Shown: positions 33,881-43,112, counted from the first letter of the stretch. The stretch: 64,000 nucleotides of DNA from Ramlibacter sp. (GCA_019635435.1 JAHBZM010000001.1:2604001-2668000); one strand, 5' to 3'. The notes: generated by a model not told the origin, from the letters alone. Numbers and translations: made by a program.

Positions 33881-36369
33881 ACCCGTTGCGCGGGTTTTTC
33901 GCGCATTTCTCCGCCTACCACTCCCACGGCCGGCCAATCATCCAGTACAGCGGGATGATTGGCATGGTCGCGTTCCCCTTGTTTTATCTGCTGCGGTTCA
34001 CCAAGGCGGACGTCCCGTTCAATGATGCCGGTTTGCGCGTGATCGCCATGCTGCTGTGCTCCGGGCTGGCGCTGCGCAGCCAATGGCCGCAGTGGCTGCG
34101 ACGGTACTTCTTCGCGTATGCGTACGTCACCTTCATCTACTGCATGCCGTTTTTTTTCGTCTTCACTTCGCTGGTCAACGGCGGGGGCACCGTGGGCGTG
34201 GCCAACACGCTGATGGCCGCGTTCTTCCTGGTTCTGCTTTCCGATTGGCGCAACAGTGTCGTCATGCTGGTGGTTGGCTGTGGCATGGCCGTCGGGCTTT
34301 ACATGACGGTGACACCGGACCCGCAGTTCCCGCGTGACTATATCGGCCGGCTTCCGATACTGGTGCTCGTGGTCGTGGGCGGCAGCGCTTTCAAGCTGGC
34401 CCAGAAGCAGGCGGAGGCGGAGAAGATCAAGCGTACCTACACCGCAATGGCCGGTTCCATCGCGCACGAGATGCGCAACCCTCTCAGCCAGATCAGGCAC
34501 AGCCTGGACAGCATGCAGCGCGCGCTGCCCCTGCCCACCACCGAGATGCAGGCGCAAACCATCTCAGGGGTGGAGGTGGATGCGCTCTACCGTCACCTGG
34601 CGCAAAGCGCAATGGCCGTCAAGCGCGGCCTGCAGGTCATCTCGATGACGCTGGACGAGGTGAATGAGAAGCCGATCGACGCCTCCGCGTTCTCCTACAT
34701 CTCCGCGGCCGAGGCCACCGACAAGGCGGTGCGCGAATACGGCTACGAGGACGACGCCGACCGCGCCCGGGTGCGGATGCACGTACTGGAAGACTTCAAT
34801 TTCCGCGGCGGGGAGACGGCCTACCTCTTCGTGCTTTTCAACCTGATGCGCAATGCGCTCTACTATGCCGCGCTCAATGCTCAGGGGCTGGTCACCGTGA
34901 CGGTCAAGCGCCAGCAGGTGGTGGTGCACGACAACGGACCCGGCATCGCGCCAGACCTGCTCGCCAGGTTGTTCGAGCCGTTCGCCTCATCCGGAAAGTC
35001 GGGGGGCACCGGGCTGGGCCTGGTGTATTGCCGGCGGGTGATGACGGCGTTTGGCGGGCGAATTGAATGCGAGACCGTCCTGGGCCAGTACACCCAGTTC
35101 ACCCTGCATTTCCCGGAGGTGACCGCCACCGAGACCGAGGCCCACTGGATGGCGGTGCTGGCCCGTGCGCGCGAGGTGCTCGCGGGAAAGCGCATTCTGG
35201 TGGTCGACGACGATGCCGCGCAGCGCCTGACCACTCGCCACAAGCTGCTGCCACTGACAGCGGCCATCGACGAGGCGCCGGATGGTCAGCGTGCCGTGGA
35301 GATGCTGTCCCGCGAACGCTATGACCTGGTGCTGCTGGACCTGAACATGCCGCTGCTTGACGGCTACGCGGTGGCCAGGAAACTGCGTCACGGCCAGATT
35401 CCCGCGAGCCGCGAGGCGCGCATCGTGGCCTACACCAGCGAGCCGGCCCACCTGGCCAGCGTGAAGACGCACAAGGCCGGCATGGATGGCTTCATCAGCA
35501 AGCCCTGCGCCCAGCTGCAATTGGTGCAGTCCTTGCAATACGTGATGGAGCATCAGCCAGCGGCGGTGGCGCCGGGCGCCGAGCATCTGGCTGGCCGGCG
35601 CATCCTGGTCGCAGATGACAGCCCGGTCAACCGCAAGGCGGTGACGGCGTGGCTGCGCCATGCCGGCGCTGCCGTGAGCGAGGTTGCCCACGGCCAGGCG
35701 GTGCTGGACCGGCTGGGTCAGGGCGGTCAATGGGATGCGGTGGTGATGGATGTGCGGATGCCCGGGATGAGCGGCCTTGATGCGGCCCGCGCCATCCGGG
35801 CCAGCGGCCAGCCGTGGAACGGCCTACCCATTGTGGCGCTGACTGCGGGCTCGGGTGCACCGGCCATGGAGGCGGCGCGTTCGGCCGGCTTCGACCGCTT
35901 TCTCACCAAGCCCCTGGAGGTGGGCGCCCTGTATGACGCGCTGGGTGACCTGATCGGCGGCAGGCCGCCGGGCGCCGCCACGGCACCGCTGGCCGAGGAA
36001 GCGACTGAAGCCGGGCCGCTGCTGGACCTTCAGCGCCTGGAAGGTTATCGTCGCATCGGCATGCTGGAAGAACTCCTGGGCGACTATGTGGCCGAACTCG
36101 GCCGCCTCGCCGACAGCCTGCATGAGAGTGTGGCGCGCCAGGATCTGCGGGCCAGCATCGAGACCATGCATTCGCTGCTGGGCATCAGCGGTGAGGCCGG
36201 CGCGGGCGCGCTTTACCGTCTGGTGCGGCGCCTCTATGTGCCGATGGTGGAGGAACGCAGCCTGCCTTCGGTCCCTGGTTGGGAAGCCCAGGTTCATGCG
36301 CTGGCGCAGCAGACGCAGGCTGCGCTGCGCGCCTATGGCACCCACCCATCTCCCGTCCAGACAGGCTGA
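33877..36369 (+). CDS. CqsS-like hybrid sensor histidine kinase with two receivers and HPt
   Basis: The 830-aa membrane kinase begins with about six hydrophobic segments (residues 25-175). The stretch GMIGMVAFPLFYLL and then RYFFAYAYVTFIYCMPFFFV resembles the receptor part of Vibrio CqsS (GWMGMLGFPAYYFI, GYFLFTIGFCLPFFFAF). AHEMRNPLSQ carries phospho-His197; the ATPase part has NLMRNALYYA, DNGPGIAP and GGTGLGLVYCRRVM. Receiver 1 has phospho-Asp488 (LLDLNMP), receiver 2 Asp625 (VMDVRMP), and a terminal HPt domain has His765 (MHSLLGISGE). This is a complete internal phosphorelay. It is translationally coupled to the enzyme genes upstream and followed after 12 nt by its probable partner. A hydrophobic small-molecule ligand is inferred from the CqsS/PhcS family. 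Confidence 0.85.
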   Translation: MNPLRGFFAHFSAYHSHGRPIIQYSGMIGMVAFPLFYLLRFTKADVPFNDAGLRVIAMLLCSGLALRSQWPQWLRRYFFAYAYVTFIYCMPFFFVFTSLVNGGGTVGVANTLMAAFFLVLLSDWRNSVVMLVVGCGMAVGLYMTVTPDPQFPRDYIGRLPILVLVVVGGSAFKLAQKQAEAEKIKRTYTAMAGSIAHEMRNPLSQIRHSLDSMQRALPLPTTEMQAQTISGVEVDALYRHLAQSAMAVKRGLQVISMTLDEVNEKPIDASAFSYISAAEATDKAVREYGYEDDADRARVRMHVLEDFNFRGGETAYLFVLFNLMRNALYYAALNAQGLVTVTVKRQQVVVHDNGPGIAPDLLARLFEPFASSGKSGGTGLGLVYCRRVMTAFGGRIECETVLGQYTQFTLHFPEVTATETEAHWMAVLARAREVLAGKRILVVDDDAAQRLTTRHKLLPLTAAIDEAPDGQRAVEMLSRERYDLVLLDLNMPLLDGYAVARKLRHGQIPASREARIVAYTSEPAHLASVKTHKAGMDGFISKPCAQLQLVQSLQYVMEHQPAAVAPGAEHLAGRRILVADDSPVNRKAVTAWLRHAGAAVSEVAHGQAVLDRLGQGGQWDAVVMDVRMPGMSGLDAARAIRASGQPWNGLPIVALTAGSGAPAMEAARSAGFDRFLTKPLEVGALYDALGDLIGGRPPGAATAPLAEEATEAGPLLDLQRLEGYRRIGMLEELLGDYVAELGRLADSLHESVARQDLRASIETMHSLLGISGEAGAGALYRLVRRLYVPMVEERSLPSVPGWEAQVHALAQQTQAALRAYGTHPSPVQTG

Positions 36370-36381
36370 ACTGTCCTTCCT

Positions 36382-37551
36382 ATGCCGCCACCCAACACTT
36401 TCACCGAAGCCAGCCACATCCTGTTCGTCGACGACGAGCCGCTTTCGCGCAAGGCATTCGCGCTGAGGTTCGGCCAGGAGTTTCCGGTGGTCACCGCCGC
36501 GAGCGTGGGTGAGGCGCTGGACGTGCTGGCCGAACGAGGTCATGAATTCGCGGTGCTGGTGACCGACTACCGCATGCCCGAGCGCGATGGCATGAAGCTG
36601 CTGCGCACCGTGCTGCGTGACTACCGCCATCTTGTGCGGCTGCTGGCAACGGCCTATGCCGAGAAGGATGTGGCGATTGCAGCGGTCAATGACGGCAAGG
36701 TGTTCCGCATTCTGGAAAAACCGCTGGACGACGCGTTGACCCGCGAGGCGTTGCGCGAGGCCGTGGCTCTGCATCACGCCCAGGCATTGGAGCGGGCCAT
36801 GAACGAGGGCCGGGTATCGGCGTTGCGCGAAACGCTGGGCTTTCTGGCCCACGAACTCAACACCCCGCTGGCCACGGTGCGTGGCTGCGTGAACACGGTT
36901 GCCGCGCGCCACCGTCCGCCGGAGCCCGGCGCACCGGCTGGCCTGGCGCAGTTCACCGAACACTCACCAGGAGAGCTGATTGCAGCCCTTGAGCGGGCGG
37001 AGCGCCGGGCGCTGTACTGCCAGTCACTGGTATCGACTTTCGTCCAGTCGGCGCGCGACGCTTACCCGGGTGCCGCCGCCCAGTCGGTGAATGGCGCGGG
37101 CCTGGTGGGCGCCTTGCTGGACGAGTTTCCCTTCGAGGAGAACGAGCGCTCCTGGGTCAGCAGCCAGACGATCGAGGATTTCCGGCTTCCGGGCCGGCGG
37201 GATCTGCTGTACCTGGTGTTGTGCACGCTGACCAAGAATGCGCTGTTGGCACTGCGCACCGTGCAGGAGCCGGCATTGCGGGTCACCGTGGGTGTTGACC
37301 CGGCGGATGGCGGGGCGGGGGAGGCGAAGCGGGCCTGGATCCGTTTTTCCGACAATGGCCCCGGGATCCCGCCGCAGGTGCTGGCCAAACTGACGCGCGA
37401 GCCGGTCACCACTCGAGCGGCCAGTGGCGGCAATGGCATGGGCTTGATGTTCTGCCAGCGCGTGATGCAGTCCATTGGCGGTCTGATCGAGATTGCTTCC
37501 ACGCAAGGGGAAGGCACGGTGGTGACACTCTACTTCCGTCCGGCCAGCTAG
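36382..37551 (+). CDS. Receiver-histidine kinase protein (PhcR-like layout)
   Basis: The 389-aa cytosolic protein has an N-terminal receiver (LFVDDEPLSRKAF, phospho-Asp62 in VTDYRMPERDG, Lys in ILEKPLDD) and a C-terminal kinase core (GFLAHELNTPLATVRG with His157, TKNALLAL, DNGPGIPPQ, GNGMGLMFCQRVM). No DNA-binding domain is present. A receiver with a kinase as output is the layout of PhcR in Ralstonia, next to its sensor PhcS. Twelve nucleotides separate it from the hybrid kinase gene, so it is the fourth gene of the operon and the likely target of its phosphorelay. Confidence 0.85.
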   Translation: MPPPNTFTEASHILFVDDEPLSRKAFALRFGQEFPVVTAASVGEALDVLAERGHEFAVLVTDYRMPERDGMKLLRTVLRDYRHLVRLLATAYAEKDVAIAAVNDGKVFRILEKPLDDALTREALREAVALHHAQALERAMNEGRVSALRETLGFLAHELNTPLATVRGCVNTVAARHRPPEPGAPAGLAQFTEHSPGELIAALERAERRALYCQSLVSTFVQSARDAYPGAAAQSVNGAGLVGALLDEFPFEENERSWVSSQTIEDFRLPGRRDLLYLVLCTLTKNALLALRTVQEPALRVTVGVDPADGGAGEAKRAWIRFSDNGPGIPPQVLAKLTREPVTTRAASGGNGMGLMFCQRVMQSIGGLIEIASTQGEGTVVTLYFRPAS

Positions 37552-37619
37552 CGCAGGCCATCACTGCGGCACGGGGTGGCCGGAACCGGTGGCCGCGCTC
37601 GCAGGGCGGCGGCGCGGGG

Positions 37620-38303
37620 TCAAGGCCGGGTGCCCGCCCGTTCGGCCAGAGCGGCTTCATCCGCGATGCCGATACGCCCAAACTCCAGTGAAACCAGGCC
37701 CTGCGCCTCGAACTGCTTGAGCACCCGGTTCACCGTCTGGCGTGACAGGCCCACCAGATTCGCCAGCTCTTCCTGCGACAGCCGCAGCTTGCGCAAGCCC
37801 GGCCAGAACAGCCGCCCCAGGTACAGCGCCACGCGCTGCTCGGGCGAGCGGATGCGTTCAGCCTCGATCATGGCCATGGCCTGGCCCAGCCGCAGGTTCA
37901 GGTGGGCGACCAGCAACTGGTTGAACGCCAGGCTGGTGGCGCGCAGCTCGTCGAACTCGGCGCGCGGCAGGCACAGCAGCTCGCTGTCGCGCAGGGCGAT
38001 CACGTCGTAGCGACGCGGCTCGTTCTTGAGGGCCGACCCTTCGCCAAACCAGTCGCCGGCCTGCGCGCCGAGGAACACCGACAGGCGCCCCTGGGCTGAC
38101 TGGCTCTGCAGCGTGACCAGGCCAGCCGTGACGGCGTACCAGCCCTTGACCGGTTCACCGGCGTGCAGCATCACCTCGCCCTTGCGGCCTGCGCGTAGCG
38201 ACACCCGCGCTTCGATGCGCGCCTGCATGTCCGCGGGCAACTGGGTGAACCAGGGCTGGCGAGCCAGGAACTGGGCGGCGGGGCGGCTGTGATCGGCAAA
38301 CAT
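37620..38303 (-). CDS. Crp/Fnr-family transcriptional regulator
   Basis: The 227-aa protein has an N-terminal cyclic-nucleotide-binding fold (GEVMLHAGEPVKGWYAVTAG, GDWFGEGSAL) and a C-terminal winged helix with the recognition helix in LSQEELANLVGLSRQTVNRVLK. No N-terminal Cys cluster of the FNR kind is seen, so it is nearer the Crp type. ATG 38303 gives the usual length; a longer in-frame start exists but lacks domain character and no strong ribosome site marks either. It is divergent from the PHB-depolymerase-type esterase gene and may control the ester-hydrolysis cluster. Confidence 0.85.
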   Translation of the reverse strand: MFADHSRPAAQFLARQPWFTQLPADMQARIEARVSLRAGRKGEVMLHAGEPVKGWYAVTAGLVTLQSQSAQGRLSVFLGAQAGDWFGEGSALKNEPRRYDVIALRDSELLCLPRAEFDELRATSLAFNQLLVAHLNLRLGQAMAMIEAERIRSPEQRVALYLGRLFWPGLRKLRLSQEELANLVGLSRQTVNRVLKQFEAQGLVSLEFGRIGIADEAALAERAGTRP

Positions 38304-38397
38304 GGCGCGATTGTCGGTCAGCGCGAGCACGATTGGCCGCGCAAAGTCATCGATGTGGCGGGTTCGGATAGCAGCCCCTGAAATCTCCAACCGTACA

Positions 38398-38426
38398 TTT
38401 TTTTGGCGGGTTGTCCCGCAAAAAAA
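38398..38426. promoter_or_regulatory. Perfect T7/GCGGG...CCCGC/A7 inverted repeat between divergent genes
   Basis: Seven Ts, a G, GCGGG (38406-38410), TTGT, CCCGC (38415-38419) and seven As form a 12-bp stem with one bulged G. It lies 37 nt before the esterase start and 95 nt before the Crp-type gene start. It has terminator shape in both directions, but its place between divergent genes points to an operator or leader attenuator. Confidence 0.45.
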
Positions 38427-38462
38427 CAGAACTTGAACCGCAAGACGCCATGGAGACAAAAC

Positions 38463-39461
38463 ATGAACTTTCGCCATCTGCGACGGCTGGTCGCCACTTT
38501 GCTCGCTTCACTGGGCCTGCTGGCCGGCCTGCCCGCCTCGGCGGGCCAGTGGGCCTTTGACCTCTACGCCAACATCTGGGGGGCCCGCGAGTACCAGACC
38601 TGGCTGCCCTCAGGCTACCGCGCCGGCACGCCATTGCCCATGGTGCTGGTGCTGCACGGCTGCGTGACCGATCCCAACAGCACCGCGCTGGTCAGCCGCT
38701 TCAACGAACTGGCCGACCGTGAAAACTTCATCGTGGTCTACCCGCGCCAGAACGTGACCTCCAACCCGTCGCGCTGCTGGAACTTCATGCTCCCGGTCAA
38801 CCAGGCCCGCGGCAGCGGGGAACCTTCCATTCTCATGGGGATCGTCAACCGTGTGAAGAGCCGCTACAGCGTGGACAACGCCCGGGTCTACGTCACCGGC
38901 ATTTCCGCGGGTGGCGCCATGACGTCCACGCTGGCCGCGTGCTATTCGGAAGTATTCGCGGCGGCGGCCGTGCATTCGGGCGGCATGTACAAGGGCGGGG
39001 TGGGGCTGGTGACCTCGGCCGAATCCCTGCTTCTGGGCAGCCCCTACGACCCCGACGTGCGCGGCCGCGACGCCTGGAAATGCGCGGGCTCGCCACGCCG
39101 CCTCATGCCCATGCTGGTTTTCCACGGCACGTCCGACCTGGTGGTGAATCCCCTCAATGGGGACCAGACGGTGCAGCAGTTCGTGCAGACCAACGACCTG
39201 GGCGATGACGGACAGGACAACGACAGCGCGCGTTACCTGGCCACCAGCATCACTCGCCACAGCGCGCCGGTGCCGGGTGGCAGGAGCTACACCGTGGCCA
39301 CCTTCCATAGCAGCGCAGGCGTGGTCGTGGCCCAGAAGTACACCGTGGAGGGCATGAACCACGCCTGGAGCGGTGGCCCGCCGGTGCTGCCTTTCAGCGA
39401 CGAGCGCGGCCCGGACGCCACCGGCATCAGCTGGGACTTCTTCAAGAACTACAGGCGTTGA
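38463..39461 (+). CDS. Secreted PHB-depolymerase-family esterase
   Basis: The 332-aa protein has a signal peptide (LVATLLASLGLLAGLPASA) and the esterase PHB/feruloyl-type fold: PMVLVLHGCVTDPNSTALVS near the oxyanion site, nucleophile Ser in VTGISAGGAMTS, and late VEGMNHAWSGG with the catalytic His. Cys residues are present in the pattern seen in secreted members. ATG 38463 follows GGAGA. The substrate could be polyhydroxybutyrate or another polyester; no separate substrate-binding domain is visible. A lipase-chaperone-like gene follows after 2 nt and a type-B carboxylesterase after that. Confidence 0.85.
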   Translation: MNFRHLRRLVATLLASLGLLAGLPASAGQWAFDLYANIWGAREYQTWLPSGYRAGTPLPMVLVLHGCVTDPNSTALVSRFNELADRENFIVVYPRQNVTSNPSRCWNFMLPVNQARGSGEPSILMGIVNRVKSRYSVDNARVYVTGISAGGAMTSTLAACYSEVFAAAAVHSGGMYKGGVGLVTSAESLLLGSPYDPDVRGRDAWKCAGSPRRLMPMLVFHGTSDLVVNPLNGDQTVQQFVQTNDLGDDGQDNDSARYLATSITRHSAPVPGGRSYTVATFHSSAGVVVAQKYTVEGMNHAWSGGPPVLPFSDERGPDATGISWDFFKNYRR

Positions 39462-39463
39462 CC

Positions 39464-40111
39464 ATGAAGTTGCTCATGGCCCTGGCTGCCGGACTGGCCG
39501 CCTGCGCGATGATCTACTGGTACCAGACCGGGCGCCGCCAGATCGTCGTGGCGCCAGCGCCACCGATGGCCGCGGCGGCATCCGCCGCACCACAGCCGTC
39601 GCAGCCCGGCGCCACGGCAGTGACGGCGCCGGCCCTGGCGCAGACCGGGCGTCCCCGGATCCTGAAGCGGCCGGACGGAGCCGAGCGCAACACGGTATTC
39701 AGGGTGGATCCGGCCGGCAACCTGATCGTGGATGAGGCGGTGGAGCAGCGGCTCGCGGCCCTGGTGGCCAGGCTGCCGCCCCAGCACAGCCTGACGGAAC
39801 TGGAGCGCATCGAGGGCACGGTGACCGAAGGACTCGCCGAGCCGCAGGCTTCCGCGGCCCTGCGACTGCTGCACCACTATCTGCTCTACAGCCGCGCCGA
39901 AACCTGGCTGCTGACCCGCCCGCGCGCGACCGAGGACGTGGCGACTGCGCAGGACCTGTTCGACCGCGTGGTGGCCTTGCGCCGCGAGCACCTGGGCCCC
40001 GCCGTGGCCGATGCCTTTTATGCGGCCGAAGAGGCCCGGACCCGCGCCACGCTGCTGGCCCTGCGTGCCCCAACCCAGGCCATGGGCGGGCGCCCTTCAG
40101 CCAACCCATGA
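39464..40111 (+). CDS. Short lipase-chaperone (Lif)-like membrane-anchored protein
   Basis: The 215-aa protein has an N-terminal membrane anchor (MALAAGLAACAMIYWY), a Pro/Ala linker and then segments that follow the first half of Pseudomonas Lif: FRVDPAGNLIVDEAV (compare FSVDASGNLLITRDI), LAEPQASAALRLLHHYLLY, and VVALRREHLGPAVADAFYAAEE. It ends there, without the long helical middle and second mini-domain, and the RxxFDY motif is absent. Lif proteins fold secreted lipases in the periplasm. It lies between an esterase gene (2 nt) and a carboxylesterase gene, so it may be a minimal steric foldase for one of them; a decayed gene is the alternative. Confidence 0.65.
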   Translation: MKLLMALAAGLAACAMIYWYQTGRRQIVVAPAPPMAAAASAAPQPSQPGATAVTAPALAQTGRPRILKRPDGAERNTVFRVDPAGNLIVDEAVEQRLAALVARLPPQHSLTELERIEGTVTEGLAEPQASAALRLLHHYLLYSRAETWLLTRPRATEDVATAQDLFDRVVALRREHLGPAVADAFYAAEEARTRATLLALRAPTQAMGGRPSANP

Positions 40112-40144
40112 GCCGATTCCTTTTCACAGAACGAGGAGATGAAC

Positions 40145-41890
40145 ATGAATTTTCCGATGCGGGCCCTGCGACTCATGGCCTTGATGCTGGGTCTTGCCGC
40201 CAGCGGACAGGCACTGGCCGCCTACAACCAGAGCCTGACACGCACGCTCGATGCCGGGCAGATCTACGGCCGCGCCGATGCCAGCAACACCCAGGCGTTC
40301 CTCGGCATTCCCTTTGCCCAGCCACCCGTGGGGGCCCTGCGCTGGCGCGCGCCACAGCCACCCGTCCCATGGGCTGGCGCGCGCGCGGCCACCAGCCTCC
40401 CGCCCATGTGCGCGCAGGTGGGCAGCTTCTTCGGTGAGCCGGACCCTGCCACGTTCGGGCAGCCCGTGGGAAATGAAGACTGCCTGTACCTGAACGTCTG
40501 GCGACCCAACTCAAGCGCTGACAACCTGCCGGTTTTTTTCTGGATCCACGGCGGCAGCAATGTCAAGGGATCGGCGCGCGAACCGCTGTACAACGGAGCC
40601 TACCTTGCCAGCAAGGCCAACATGGTGGTGGTCACGGTGCAGTACCGGCTGGGCATGCTCGGCTTCCTGAATCACCCGTCGCTCAAGACCGGTGATGCGC
40701 GTGACGACTCAGGCAACTACGCAACGCTGGACCTCATCCGTGGGCTCGACTGGGTGCGTGCGAACGCGCGGGCCTTCGGTGGCAACCCTGACCTTGTGAC
40801 GGTGGCAGGGCAATCGGCTGGCTGCATCAATACCTGGGGCCTGTTGCAGTCGCCGCTGGCTGCGGGCAAGTTCCAGCGCGCGCTGTGCATGTCGGGTATT
40901 CCCAACGGTTACCCCGCGGCGGTGGGCGCGCTGGCCGCCGAGTCTCTGGTGGACAACCTGCTGGTGGACAGCGGCCGTGCCTCCACGCTGGCCCAGGCGG
41001 CAGCCCAGCGGCTGGCCATGAACCATGCCCAGGTTCGGGACCTGTTGCGTGGTGCCACGGCCGCGCAAGTGATGAAGTTCACGCCCAGTCCCATCGTGCC
41101 CGGTCACTTCACCGACGGCACCGTGATCCGGTCTGGCGGCCTGGTGGACCTGGTTGCCGGCAACTACAACCACGTTCCACTGATCATCGGCACCACCCAT
41201 GACGAAGGTTCCTACTTCGCCTATTCTTTCGGCATGGGCAGACCCAGTGCCGCGCAGTACTGGCAGTTTGCCAACTACGCGCCAGCCGGATCAGTGTCGT
41301 TCAACGACCTGATCAAACCCGAGTTCCAGCCGATCTACAAGCCCACGCACGAAGTCATCACCTACGCGCTGGACCTGACCATTGACAACACGCTGCGCCT
41401 GCTGCGCCTGACCAGCGGGCCCAACCGGCTGTACCGCTACAACTTCAACTGGGACGACACGCCCGCGCCGTGGAAGGACACTTTCGGCGCCTTCCATGGC
41501 ATTGACGTGGCATTGCTGTTCGGCAACTACGTGACCGCCGAGCCCAATTTCATGCACTTCGCCTGGGACGCGGGCAACAGCGCCAGCCGCCAGGCGCTCT
41601 CGGACCGCTTTATCCGGCACGTGGCGACCTTTGCAAGGACGGGCAGCCCGAGCCAGCTGTTCGACGGGCAGACGTTCTGGAACGACTGGACCAACTACAC
41701 CTGCAACATCTGTGGCTACGTCAAGCGCATGGTGTTCGACAACAGCTCCCGCATGTCGGCGGACGACTATCTGCTGTTCTGGCCTCGCTACCAGTTGCTG
41801 TCGCAGCAGCAGAAGGATTTCGTGCATGGCGTGATTGACTTTGGCGCCTTGCCCGCCAACGTGGACCCGTTGCGCGACGGGCTGCACTGA
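40145..41890 (+). CDS. Exported type-B carboxylesterase
   Basis: The 581-aa protein has a signal peptide ending ASGQALA and the type-B carboxylesterase fold: GIPFAQPPVGALRW, the NEDCLYLNVW motif, FFWIHGGSN for the oxyanion hole and nucleophile Ser in VAGQSAGCIN. Other catalytic regions are THDEGSYF and FHGIDVALLF. ATG 40145 is preferred because GAGGAG lies six bases upstream; an ATG at 40139 adds two residues. It is paralogous with the gene at 43113-44813. Together with the PHB-type esterase it suggests breakdown of external esters. Confidence 0.9.
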   Translation: MNFPMRALRLMALMLGLAASGQALAAYNQSLTRTLDAGQIYGRADASNTQAFLGIPFAQPPVGALRWRAPQPPVPWAGARAATSLPPMCAQVGSFFGEPDPATFGQPVGNEDCLYLNVWRPNSSADNLPVFFWIHGGSNVKGSAREPLYNGAYLASKANMVVVTVQYRLGMLGFLNHPSLKTGDARDDSGNYATLDLIRGLDWVRANARAFGGNPDLVTVAGQSAGCINTWGLLQSPLAAGKFQRALCMSGIPNGYPAAVGALAAESLVDNLLVDSGRASTLAQAAAQRLAMNHAQVRDLLRGATAAQVMKFTPSPIVPGHFTDGTVIRSGGLVDLVAGNYNHVPLIIGTTHDEGSYFAYSFGMGRPSAAQYWQFANYAPAGSVSFNDLIKPEFQPIYKPTHEVITYALDLTIDNTLRLLRLTSGPNRLYRYNFNWDDTPAPWKDTFGAFHGIDVALLFGNYVTAEPNFMHFAWDAGNSASRQALSDRFIRHVATFARTGSPSQLFDGQTFWNDWTNYTCNICGYVKRMVFDNSSRMSADDYLLFWPRYQLLSQQQKDFVHGVIDFGALPANVDPLRDGLH

Positions 41891-41917
41891 ACACCGCGCG
41901 ATGGTGTGGCAGGCGGT

Positions 41918-42943
41918 TCAGGCGCCCGCCGTCAGCGGCGAGGCTCTGAGCTGCTGACGGTACTGCCCCGGGGGCAGACCGAACCAGCGCCTGCAGGCGC
42001 GAAAAAAATTGCTCTGGTCCACAAAGCCCAGCAGGTCTGCGATCTGGGCCAGCGAATGGCGGTCATCGGCGAGGTACTTGCGGGCCAGCTCGCGGCGGGC
42101 TTCGTCCAGCAACTGCTGGTAAGACGTTTTCTCGGCATGGAGGCGGCGCTGCAGGGTGCGGTCGGTCAGGGCCAGGCTGGCGGCAATGTCCTCCCGCCGC
42201 GGCTCACCCGTGTGCAGCCTTCGCACAATTTCCCCGGTGACCCGGTAACTGGTGCTGACATTGCCCAGGCTGACCAGGCGCTCATTCATGACCCGCTCGT
42301 GCAGGGCCAGCAACGGCGCGTTGCGTGATGGCATGGGAGCATCCAGATCTTCGCTGGCCAGCAGGATGCGCGTGGCGGGCTGATCGAATCGGAGCGGGCA
42401 TTCAAATGCCGCTTCGTAGGGGGCCATCTGCGCCGGCACGGGAAAGATGAAGTCGGCACGCAGGGCGGGGAGCTCGCGCCGCGCGAGCCAGCGACACAGG
42501 GTCAGCAAGGTGAGCAGGCCGTACTCCTGGCGCTGGCGCGGGACGCGGCGGGTGTTGCCCATGTGGCCCAGCACCAGCCAGCATTCGCCCCCCTCGGGCA
42601 TCAGCTGGAAGGTGGCGGCGTCGGAAATCAACGCGAGGTAACGCGCGAGATTCTCCAGGGCCGCGCGCAGGCTGGAGCAGGCCAGCATGGCATAACCCAC
42701 CACATCGAAATTGACATAGCGGGCCGAGAGGTCGCGGCTCATGCCCAGCGCGGGGTTGCCCGACCACGCAACTGCCAGTTCCCAGAGCTGCGACACCTTC
42801 TCGGCGGTGAAGCGTGCGTCGGGGTCGTCCAGTTGCCGCATGTCCAGCTGCGCGGCGCGGAACAGGCGTGGCACATCGATGCCCTGTGAAGCAAACATCT
42901 CGGCCACGCCCTTGACCCAGGTGGATGAACTGGTGCGCTCCAT
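41918..42943 (-). CDS. AraC-family regulator with N-terminal Arabinose_bd-like domain
   Basis: The 341-aa protein has a ligand-sensing N-terminal domain (WVKGVAEMFASQGIDVPRLF, YAMLACSSLRAALENLARYL) in the style of OruR/ArgR-type regulators, and a C-terminal AraC helix-turn-helix pair, with ALTDRTLQRRLHAEKTSYQQ and IADLLGFVDQSNFFRACRRW. Relatives respond to amino acids, esters or fatty-acid-type ligands. It is divergent from the second carboxylesterase gene and convergent with the first, so it is a likely local regulator of the esterases. Confidence 0.9.
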   Translation of the reverse strand: MERTSSSTWVKGVAEMFASQGIDVPRLFRAAQLDMRQLDDPDARFTAEKVSQLWELAVAWSGNPALGMSRDLSARYVNFDVVGYAMLACSSLRAALENLARYLALISDAATFQLMPEGGECWLVLGHMGNTRRVPRQRQEYGLLTLLTLCRWLARRELPALRADFIFPVPAQMAPYEAAFECPLRFDQPATRILLASEDLDAPMPSRNAPLLALHERVMNERLVSLGNVSTSYRVTGEIVRRLHTGEPRREDIAASLALTDRTLQRRLHAEKTSYQQLLDEARRELARKYLADDRHSLAQIADLLGFVDQSNFFRACRRWFGLPPGQYRQQLRASPLTAGA

Positions 42944-43112
42944 GTCAGGAATGGTGTTGTGAAGTCATTGGATTGGCTGCATTGCGATACCGGTGAAACA
43001 GCGCTTGCTGCCTAGAATTTTTCTGTCGATTCACACACCTGATTCGACGGCAATTCGAAATGATTTCGCGGGCCGGCGCAAGCTGCTATTTACCCGTAAC
43101 AGGAGACTGATC

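Noticed and set aside
38398..38426. Simple bidirectional terminator
   Set aside because: Both neighbouring genes are transcribed away from it, so a terminator role does not fit the layout.
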